Assembly: GCA_949317995.1 (NCBI GenBank)
Contig: OX439046.1
Coordinates: forward strand, 76,818,786 to 76,882,785
DNA length: 64,000 nucleotides
Direction of reading: 5' to 3'
Origin: Acholoe squamosa
Lineage: Eukaryota; Annelida; Polychaeta; Phyllodocida; Polynoidae
In this document: in pieces, positions 54,990 through 64,000 of the stretch
How positions within the stretch are numbered: position 1 is the stretch's first letter
Layout: each line of letters starts with the position of its first letter
Position numbers and translations under genes: made by a program
Notes under the pieces: model-generated
Told to the model about the DNA's origin: nothing
Seen by the model: the letters and a program-made list of their open reading frames with translations, nothing else
The model's database searches: none

Positions 54990-57900
54990 TATGCCATCTG
55001 TATATGGATGTACATTGGTGGGTAACCAAGCGTTAGCCCCACCCCAGTCAGCGCCCTGGTAGGTATTACATGACACATGGAGTTGGCAGTGTTTGGTAAC
55101 AGGCCAATAACAATATACCATCGCTGACAATAGTGTAATCCCACAGCACAAACAGAACATATACACAGATAGGCAATTTGTGTATGGACTAGAATGACAC
55201 GAGCAGGCAGCCTCTGTCATTCAGAAATAGATTTGTGTGGGCTGTTATTGTATGTAGCGTGTTTGTATCATATGCTAGGAACTTTGATAGACCTTTTCTG
55301 GAGGAAAAGAGGAAATCATAGCAGGGTCAGCTGGATGCAGTGAAATTTCACCAAAAATACTATGCAGTGATATGCTAGAAACTCTGATATTACGGTTTAT
55401 GTCAGATTCCTGTACAACTTAAGTACTACTGGACAGTTCGAATTGGCTGCTTTTGCAGAGCAATATATGCTGAACATGTCTCCAAAGTTTGAGTGGAAGT
55501 ATTGAAGCAAAATGATTGCCTGTTGATATTGCCAGTATGTGAAGTTTGATTACTATTTTTGAGGAACTCAAATTTGGAATTTGAGACCATATTTCAAGGA
55601 AAGGGTTAAAAATCATATGAAAATATCTTGTGATGAAATTTTTTATGAGCGAGAGTTTGCCTTTTAAATTGATTCCTTTTGTTCATAGCACATGCAGCTA
55701 TTTCAAGGTACTATTTTTGGCAGTGGGGCAATTCAGGCTGCTATTTTCATAGCCATAGGGTAGGGCTGCCGATCTATAAACCCTAGTGTGATTCCTCTTG
55801 CCTACCCTGTCTTCCCACTGCTGCAATCTGACACCACACCCACATGAATCCAGGATACGCCTGGAGCTGCCAATAGGGAATTAAGTCATGTAAAATAGTC
55901 TCAGGCTGGTGGAGGGATCGGCCTTATCACACACTGCTCACACTAAGTGCAACGTGATGACTTGACGATGTGCCTGGGGGCAGCACTGGTCAGTGCCCTA
56001 CATGGGTCACATGACCTGCATCTGGCTACTTAATGAGTTAACTACAGGATCTATGGCTGAGTGGCGAGGTGAAGGTGGTGGTAGGACATGTTATAAAAAC
56101 CTAGGGAAGAACAAGATATGATTAGTTCGCACCTCAGGATGCAGCGATGGGTAGTGTAAGAGGTGACGTAAGAAACTCGTAAGGTAGTGATATGTTTTAC
56201 CTTGTAGTCTATTTATTACAAAACTAGTGGCTTCATATTTAAATTACTCTCTTTATGCCTCCCATTGATATTTAAGTCCATATAATAGTACACTAGTATT
56301 GCCTACAAGCTAAGTTATTTGTAGTCATGTGCTATTGCCATGTGACACCTCTTTCCATAAATCTCACACCTCATACCTCATACCTGCACCAACAGCACAG
56401 TTCACATACAATACATCATCTGTACACAAAATGATAGACACCCAGGGGAAACACTAAACTCTATTACATTATGTCCTTCAGGTGCCATTCCCATAAGTAA
56501 TATTTTCTCTGCCAACAGTAGTGATATCCATATGCAAATGTCTATATATAGTACTGCAGTAGTGATGTCTATATGCAAATGCAAATATAGCGAGGATAAT
56601 TCACCAGATAGAATCTCTCACTATGACAATTCGGTTGTGACAGTTTCAGTTGTGAACCATCATATTCTTCTTTTCTTTAGCCTCTTTTGATATTCATATA
56701 CCATACCATCGTGAAAAGCCGGCCCAGTGGTAACAGATTTCAAGGGATAATTTCCCCCAGCCCTTATACAAGACAGACTTTATTCAAGGTCTATTTCTTA
56801 ATGCTTAATTGTCACCGGAGATGTCAGACTCTCAGAGGTCCATCTATTTTCGGAGGATAAGAGGCCCCTCAAATTTAGACTTAAGGGCAGTTTTATATGT
56901 TTAGAAATGTGAGGTGTTCAGGGGTCCTAAAATCTTCAGAGGTTGGACGAACACTGACGTCTCTGTCTGTTATCTAACACCCCTTTATTTTTTAGACTGG
57001 GGTTTGTTCAAAACCCATACTCAATATTTGTGCTTTGAAGAATCGCCAGAATAAGATACCTTCAATGAGGCTTCATTCATGTGGGGGTTATTATTCAAGT
57101 AGAAGAAAAAAATCCAGATTGATCAATTCAGTTATGAGAAACATGATAGCCATGTGAGCGACCCCTGGGATCACCCCAACACACTTTTTTAACCTTGTAT
57201 CCTTCCCGGCAACAATTTTATGATGCTGTGAAGTTGGACAAAATAACATGTTTTTTTGCAGCAATAATGGATTGGGGGCAGCTTTGTCACCTGGAAACCA
57301 ATGTCCACGCACACACAAACAGTGCATTCTGCTACTGCTTTCAAACCAATCCGTAAAGAAAAATACTACTTTATTTTCATGATAGTGTATTTTAATGGTC
57401 TTTCCTCTGCTGCTCTCCTCTATAGTGACACATTTTCAATAAGTTTGTCAGAATCTTTATTTTACATGAAGGCTACAATGAAAGTGGGCTCGTTTTCTTT
57501 GGTGCTGTCATGAAGGTTACTATTGTCCTTGATATTTGACATCCATCTGGCCGCCTGACCATTTTGACTTGTGGAAATAGAGAAAATGTCCCTGTTCTGT
57601 GTAAAATGATATCATACCATAAAACGGGGCTATTTTTGCCAGTTTTTGTGTTTTTCTTTGGACATCTGCTCAATTTATCACTGTTTGCAATATATTGCGA
57701 TTTTCTCATAAGAACAAATATAAACACTTGCAGTATGATTGAAATTGCATTTAAAATCATTCAAATTGTGCTTTTTTTTCGTGAAAAAAGGCCAAAAACA
57801 AGAGTCCCCAACTTCAGGGCTATTTTGGCCACCTGGGTAGTCATATTTGACCATACACCATTTGGGATACTCAAGCATGCTTAAGACCATTTAAAAGTGA

Positions 57901-58900
57901 TTTTGAGCTTCCCAGAGGCTATGCCATGCTTTGTACCATTGCCATATTTTGAGGTGAGATGTGCAGAGAATTCATCAATATGAGGCATATTTGGCAATTT
58001 GAACCACAAAATTGAACCATATTTAATGCCATCACCTGTTATTTCACTTTTTCACAAATCTTCACTAAACATCTTATTTCTTATGTGAAATTAGCTGTAG
58101 AAATTGATTAAGGTAGTTATTCCAAGGTAAAATGAATTTATAAAAATTCCTTATAAAGGAAATTTTGTGACCAATATTTTTAGGGGGCTACCGGCCAAAC
58201 TAGCCCCGTATTACCTAAAATTGAGCTTTTTTTTTTTTTTTAGTAAATACCCAATATTTTAAGCAAAATTCAAATATTGTGTATTTTTTTCATTATTATA
58301 CCTTAGAATATGACTTTATATGGAATTTATACTTGTTCAAGTCAGTTCCACCCATTATTTCATGAATATCTGTGATAAAGTTCGAGGTATGATGAATTTT
58401 TTCATAAATCTTGAGGTCAAAATGGCTCAATGGTCAGATATGCACCCCAAAGATGATTTTTCTCAAAAACATCAAAATGCAATCTTAGATGCAAGAATAT
58501 AATATACTACTTTTTAATTTTTCATCTTTAACTGAAATGTGAATACTTGTTTGGAGGGTGGCCAAAATAGCCCCCACAGGCCAAAATAGACCCGTTTAGC
58601 AGTTCCAAATAATTGATAATAACCCCTTTCATGATTAGACTCTTGCTTGTATCTATCTACATTTTCAGCCCTAATTGTAAATACGCAGCACATAATGCCA
58701 TAACATATACACTAGAACCAATCACCAATCAAGTCAATGGGTTTGTACTGACATCAACTCCCCTGTAGTCTCGAATAATAAGCTATCAACTGAAATCTAG
58801 TTCGCTGGCTGACAGTGTAGATTAGGCCTGGAGGCACTAAAGTACATCCCAACATGTGCTGGTTGTATTCAGATTCTCAATTTTGAACAACTCACTGCAT
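54990..58900. other. Non-coding region
   Basis: No gene supported. Between about 57600 and 58600 the words GGGGCTATTTTTGCC, GGGCTATTTTGGCC and GCCAAAATAGCCCC recur in both orientations, suggesting an old inverted-repeat element. Three ATGCAAAT octamers lie at 56532-56586. Confidence 0.45.
56532..56586. promoter_or_regulatory. Three POU octamer motifs in 55 bp
   Basis: ATGCAAAT at 56532-56539, 56573-56580 and 56579-56586, the last two overlapping by two bases. This arises from a small local duplication of GTAGTGATRTC..ATATGCAAAT. Function is only inferred from the motif. Confidence 0.3.
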
Positions 58901-59004
58901 TTTTGTCTTATTTTGGCAGATGGCTGTAGTTTCCCATGCTGATAGCAGTAAAGAGGTAGGAGAGAATGAATGCCTTGGGGACATCGATGGCCTTCGGGCA
59001 CCAA

Positions 59005-59639
59005 TGCCCAAGGGGCATACTTGCAGAGGTTTAGATGGAACCCTTTTTTTGTCTTGTAAAATATTTTATGTTCGCTGGCTGCTAAGGCTATGGGCCCTCA
59101 GGACATCTTTTTTTAATGCCCTGAGGGCCTACCAAGGGCATATGATTATTGTGGTGCCTATCAGTTGGACACTACTCATGTAGACCTAAGCCCCTAGGAC
59201 CAACAATCTATCCTTTAAAATGTTGCTTCCACAGCATGCATCAGATGATTCACTACATGCATTTTTTATAGCCAATGCCATTGGCATCTAAGGCATATAA
59301 CTACTGACAATGCCCTAAGAGCATGTATTTTTCAATCATAGGCCTATATATGTACCTTAGTACCTCCAGGGGCCTACACACGGGGCCTCGACGGGGCCTA
59401 CATAAGCAAGTGCAAGTTTATGTTGGCTGGTCAAATTCTAAAAGTACCTTTAAAGAACATACCCTGAGGGCATGGATAACACCTGCAATGCCCTGAGGGC
59501 ATACTTTGATCATACATTAGAATTGGTCAATTGCTTATTTGAGAGGTGCAGCGAAATGCCCTGAGGGCATGCTCAATTTCGTATGGCAGTCCCAAATTCT
59601 AAGCGTCACAATAGGGGGGTGCTGCATGCCCGCAGGGCA
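59005..59639. promoter_or_regulatory. Cluster of AP-2-type palindromes (TGCCC-N3-GGGCA)
   Basis: Exact sites are at 59005-59017 (centre AAG), 59489-59501 (TGA), 59557-59569 (TGA) and 59627-59639 (GCA). One-mismatch sites are at 59117-59129, 59311-59323 and 59460-59472. TGCCCTGAGGGCA is the known optimal TFAP2 binding sequence. By chance about one exact site is expected per million positions, yet four occur in 635 bp. The mannosidase gene ends 700 bp away. An enhancer is a reasonable inference; an amplified palindrome of other origin is the alternative. Confidence 0.6.
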
Positions 59640-59867
59640 TATAGTCCGACGTAACAAGTTGCATTCTGCAGCTGGAATGCCTTCCAGACAAGCACTCACT
59701 TTCGCCCACTATCTCACCCGCGTTATCCCTACACACCAGACACACTCCCATTTGGACTAATTAGTGAAACACACTTTATTCCACGATGACAAGTGACAAA
59801 AGAGACAATGTATGTTCTCGATTTCATCCCATTCCTCAAAGCAGTTTGATTAAAAATTGCCATGTGG

Positions 59868-60150
59868 TTTAATCCTTTAAGGGCCACTGGTGCAGGAGGG
59901 CATCATGCCCATTGGTCGTCATGATGCACCAATGAAGTTCTGGCATGTCTGCTCGCCAGACGAAATTCTGGTGACTGTTCACCAGCACTTTATTGGCATG
60001 TCATGCCAACCTTCTGGGAGTGTACCAACCCCATGGGGTTGGCATGATGCATGAATCTAGTCCTGGCAAGTTACTTGCCAAGGCTGCATTCATGCATCAT
60101 GCGAACCCTACAGGGTTGAAGTATTAATGCATCAGCAGCCTTTAAAGGGT
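59868..60150. mobile_element. GCATCATG MITE, full-length reference copy
   Basis: Ends AATCCTTTAAGGGCCACTGG and GCAGCCTTTAAAGGGTT are inverted. Internal nested hairpins carry GCATCATGCCCATTGG, CATGATGCACCAATGAAG, TTGGCATGATGCATGAA and GCATTCATGCATCATGC. It lies within the presumed 3-prime flank of the mannosidase gene. At least eight further copies or fragments occur in this window. Confidence 0.85.
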
Positions 60151-60345
60151 TAAAACTGAACTGGAAACACTTGGATAAAACAAACCTTGCATCACATTAC
60201 CTCAAACAGATAACGCAGCACTGTGGGTTGTGCTGCCAAATACTAGAATGGATAGCCTCTGAGTGATTCATCACTGTTCCCATTTACAATAGACTTTTCT
60301 TTGTTAAATACACAAAAAGGAGTAGTAGAACTAGAAGATGGTGTA

Positions 60346-62896
60346 CTAGCTGTGATATCTAGGTAAGGGGTGTGCTTCTGTATTTATCACAAACTTATCG
60401 AGTGGTATAAGATTAGGATCGTCACTAAATAACAGGTACAGGTATTTAAGGGTTTCAGCGAGGTAGAACGTCTCCATCTTGTCCATGTATCCCGGGTTCT
60501 CTGGATGCCGCACACTGTCAATGGAGGCATAGCCCTCCTTTAGACAAGTGTGGTTCTCAAAGGCCCTGAAGATGTCCCAGCCCCATTGCTGGTACTTCTT
60601 ATCTTTGATGGCATGGTACATGTAAAACAGGCTCTCCACTGTCTCTGGACGCTGCAGGTTGAACTGTGTGCTGTACTGTAAGGGTCTAAAATTACTGTAA
60701 GCGTGAAGATTACACATGTTATTCAATAGTGGTCTAGATTAGACCTATGCTTGGAATTGTGAATTGAGAAGAGACATACTTTAAATGTTTTGTTGTTAAA
60801 TAATTAAAGAGCTACTCACAGCCTTCTTGAAGAACACTTTGTCATCAGAGAGATGGTAGACACTCAGTAGACCACCGAGTGCGTGGATAACAATCTCAAA
60901 CAACTGTGCATCAATGTCCTTCTTCAATGTCATGTTCCATGCTACCCAGTAATTTCCAAGTTTGAACTCTGCACAATGGAATTTGTTACACACATGTTTA
61001 ATTTATCTACTTAATAACTGTTGTGATTTTCCTAATTTTTTTAGCTAGCATAGCTTAAGCGTGTGATACATGTGGGTACTGCTATAGGCCTCCCTTAATT
61101 TTTTAAAGAGTAGTTCTTGGATCTAATCGCCTTAGTGCAAGACGGCTGACTGCATTTTTCAATAAATATATCACCAAGGTAGATATGGGTCAATAGATGT
61201 TAAAACAGAAGAAAACTCCATTTGGCCAAAATTTCAGTAACAAGGCGACAATTTATACTTTTTAAAATTTCCTATATTATTTAAGATTTCAATAAGTGAG
61301 ATAACTTGATTGGAATTGTTTAGTTGCCATCTTGTTTTAATATATATTTGGCATAGACATTTAAATGTTACAAATAAGACTTTATATGGAGAAGAATCTT
61401 GTATTTCATGAGGCCGATACCAAACCACTCCTGCCACCCCTTGGACACTGGTCTTAGCTCATCGTGGCCCCACGCGTAGGTCTTGTACGCTGTCCATGCA
61501 TGCATGAATGCCTCAACCACTGCCCGCTGCTGTTCATTCTTGGGGCCTGAAAGACAACATTCACACATTTATAATTAGAATGTGACTCACTAATATTTCA
61601 ACGGGAATTGTGTTTCCAGGTATGATTTTGCCCTCAGCATTCATTCTCTATTAGAATACTACCTATAAATGCCCAAGAAGCAGATTGTTGTTATTATTGG
61701 GACTGTTTATCCCCTCTCCTATATCATCCAAAATATATTTAATGACATAGAAAGAATCCTCTCCTGGCTTTTGAGAAAAAAAGGAAAACAAGGACTCCTT
61801 AGTATTGTAAGGGAAACAGTAAGATTGCTATCCCTGTGGGTTTTTCCAAAGGTGAATGTTTGAGGGGTTACGGTGAGGTTACCAGTTTTTGTTTGTGTTA
61901 GAGTAATGAAGGTATTTACAGACTATGCTAACCCCAGGTGTCTGACCATAGGCCCCCAGCTACCTCACCACGGTGCGGTGCACGGCCTTTGTGTGTATCA
62001 TTAGGAGGTACAAGGGCAGCAGGATGACCTTCAAACTTGTTATATGTATATCTATATGTTAAATGTAAATTTCCTTCAATGTTAACGTTGCCAGCTGCTC
62101 AATGTTACTGCCTGGACATCTACACATAGACCTGGAGGCAAACTGACTCTACTGATGACTCGTACAGGAAGAACATCAATGAATTCATCAAACATCCACT
62201 GACCTCTGTAAGGGTCTAACGTTGGTTTTGCTGCATTAGCTGCACCTCCTTTTTCCACCAAAAAGGGACCCTGTAAAATGTACAAGGGATATCTTTTATG
62301 AATAACAGTTGCAAAAGCTGGTATTAATTGAAAGATAAATATATTAATTTGTAAATCCAGAACAGCAGACAGCATTAGGAACCATCATTTCACTGGTATC
62401 TGAAAGTGAAAGCTGCAAATGAAATCTGTAGAGATTATACGACCCGTCTATACCACTAAAGACATAATGCATTGGGAATAAACTGTTCAGTGTGACACAG
62501 GGATTTTCTTTTTGTACATGTAAACTTTTAAGTTTATCAATCCTGGTGAGCTTCATACAATATTGCATTATAATGATATCATCTAATGGCAATTATGTTT
62601 TATACAGGTGTGTCCTCATTAAGTGAATAATGAAATGTGACACCTAGCATCAGGCTAGGCATGTCAGATGGAGAATGTTCTACACACATACAAAGTAACC
62701 TACACCACACCTCATGGGGCCTTGTGTCAACATCTGTGCTAGCAGAGATAAAGGATTTTAGATCTCCATGCGTCAATCGTGTCGTCTATGTTGTGGCAAG
62801 AAGCCGGATGTATCTAGCTATGACTGATTAACTCCACTGTTTACTTACAGATGGAATTCCTCGTCTAAACCCTCCAGGTCCACGGAGGTTTTCCAT
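60346..62896 (-). CDS. MAN1B1: MAN1B1-like class I (GH47) alpha-1,2-mannosidase, internally deleted
   Basis: Exons on the minus strand are 62896-62849 (probable; [16 protein letters not shown]), 62270-62204, 61546-61421 (or to 61410), 60968-60820 and 60663-60346. The family trims mannose from N-glycans in the ER/Golgi and helps mark misfolded glycoproteins. Exon 3 has [20 protein letters not shown] then [21 protein letters not shown], and exon 4 has [19 protein letters not shown]. The last exon has the catalytic-glutamate motif [34 protein letters not shown] and NTEAHP, whose threonine binds calcium. The part encoding TLIDALDTMWILGL and about 230 central residues with another catalytic acid are absent. 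The remaining junctions still fit in frame (about 235 residues). This is a decaying gene, an assembly gap or a non-catalytic derivative. Confidence 0.85.
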
Positions 62897-62899
62897 TAC

Positions 62900-63212
62900 A
62901 AATCTATCTAATGTCTAAGACCAACATTCTTGTGGTCCTTCGTAGACAGTTAGATTAGGTAGGGCTGGAATTAACACAGTAGTGAAAAAGTAGTTGTCGG
63001 TCTTCGGTTCAGAGGGCCATATATCCATCAGGGGAGGAGGCTACAGTGGTGAGGGGTGAGCTCATAGATCTAAGCTTAACGCTCCTTTGTGGAGGGCACT
63101 TCTGCTCATAGATTGAAGTGATTTAAACAAATGGATGGGTCATCTTTAGCTCAGCTGCCTTCTGCCCTGCGTAACTACCCCCGAATATTTCCATCTTGTA
63201 TTCTCCTTACTC
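62900..63212. other. Non-coding region upstream of the mannosidase exons
   Basis: No further mannosidase exon (cytosolic tail and membrane anchor) could be recognised here. It would be expected on the minus strand at higher coordinates, beyond or within the minisatellite. Confidence 0.4.
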
Positions 63213-64000
63213 AGCCTGTGTCTGACATCAGAGAAGAGAAACCATTGGTGTATATGGAAAGCCTGTGTCTGACATCAGAGAAGGGACACCATTGGTGTAT
63301 ATGGAAAGCCTGTGTCTGACATCAGAGAAGGGACACCATTGGTGTATATGGAAAGCGTGTGTCTGACATCAGAGAAGGGACGACATTGGTGTATATGGAA
63401 AGCCTGTGTCTGACATCAGAGAAGAGATACCATTGGTGTATATGGAAAGCCTGTGTCTGACATCAGAGAAGAGATACCATTGGTGTATATGGAAAGCCTG
63501 TGTCTGACATCAGAGAAGGGATACCATTGGTGTATATGGAAAGCCTGTGTCTGACATCAGAGAAGGGACAACATTGGTGTATATGGAAAGCCTGTGTCTG
63601 ACATCAGAGAAGGGACAACATTGGTGTATATGGAAAGCCTGTGTCTGACATCAGAGAAGGGACAACATTGGTGTATATGGAAAGCGTGTGTCTGACATCA
63701 GAGAAGGGACACCATTAGTGTATATGGAAAGCCTGTGTCTGACATCAGAGAAGGGATACCATTGGTGTATATGGAAAGCCTGTGTCTGACATCAGAGAAG
63801 GGACACCATTGGTGTATATGGAAAGCCTGTGTCTGACATCAGAGAAGAGACACCATTGGTGTGTATGGAAAGCCTGTATCTGACATCAGAGAAGAGACAC
63901 CATTGGTGTATATGGAAAGCCTGTGTCTGACATCAGCTCTAGAGGGACACCATTGGTGTATATGGAAAGCCTGTGTCTGACATCAGAGAAGGGATACCAT
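63213..64000. repeat. 47-bp minisatellite, about 17 copies (runs off window end)
   Basis: Unit contains GCCTGTGTCTGACATCAGAG, AAGGGACACC and ATTGGTGTATATGGAAA. Variants alternate between GGGACACC, GGGATACC, GAGATACC and GGGACAAC. One unit near 63930 has CTCTAGAGG in place of AGAAGGG. The length is not a multiple of three. Confidence 0.96.

Noticed and set aside
57473..57890. Overlapping frames of 95, 106 and 70 codons as a gene
   Set aside because: AT-rich frames open on both strands in repetitive DNA with GGCTATTTTGGCC words; no domain.
58920..59183. 87-codon frame beginning MAVVSHADSSKEVGENE
   Set aside because: A CAG acceptor-like TTTTGGCAG precedes it, but the frame runs through the AP-2 palindromes and low-complexity T-runs without a donor or homologue.

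Overview
The window is eukaryotic: genes are split by GT-AG introns, and the rest is long non-coding DNA crowded with minisatellites, hairpin MITEs, a tRNA-derived SINE and a large satellite array. The one recognisable host gene is a MAN1B1-like class I alpha-mannosidase. With the repeat types this suggests a marine invertebrate animal, amphioxus-like or lophotrochozoan. I cannot name the species from sequence alone.

Layout: (1) 1-10976 is a satellite of about 71-bp units with higher-order repeats of 2119 bp and then about 2.4 kb; the same satellite resumes at 19717-22315. (2) 10977-19716 is an intact-looking 8740-bp DNA transposon inserted into that satellite. It has terminal inverted repeats beginning GACCAATTGTCATGAATC, a 4-bp AAAT target duplication, and about 16 copies of a subterminal motif (GTATACGTCGGGTGAC), most near the two ends. 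It carries two plus-strand genes, each followed by a near-identical 136-bp hairpin-ended module. (3) 22316-60300 holds no gene I can support. It contains minisatellites, MITE families, foldback elements, a tRNA-derived SINE and clusters of transcription-factor-like sites. (4) 60346-62896 (minus) is the mannosidase gene, which lacks the exons for most of its catalytic domain. (5) 63213-64000 is a 47-bp minisatellite running off the end.

The most interesting object is the transposon. Gene 1 (six coding exons, all phases agree, 348 aa) encodes a lysine/arginine-rich, low-complexity protein that could bind DNA. Gene 2 encodes an RNase H-like transposase candidate with motifs D-Y-A-E-N, T-D-S-x3-Q-Y and H-G-K-G-x-C-D-G. 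I recall these motifs from a widespread group of poorly annotated animal proteins, and I cannot place it confidently in a named superfamily. A single in-frame TGA cuts off its cysteine-rich C-terminus, so this copy is either inactivated or read through. The working inference is a two-protein element: a basic protein and a catalytic subunit acting on the subterminal motif array.

Two other signals deserve attention: a 635-bp cluster of AP-2-type palindromes (TGCCC-N3-GGGCA) at 59005-59639, and a pair of RFX X-box-like palindromes at 42829-42864.
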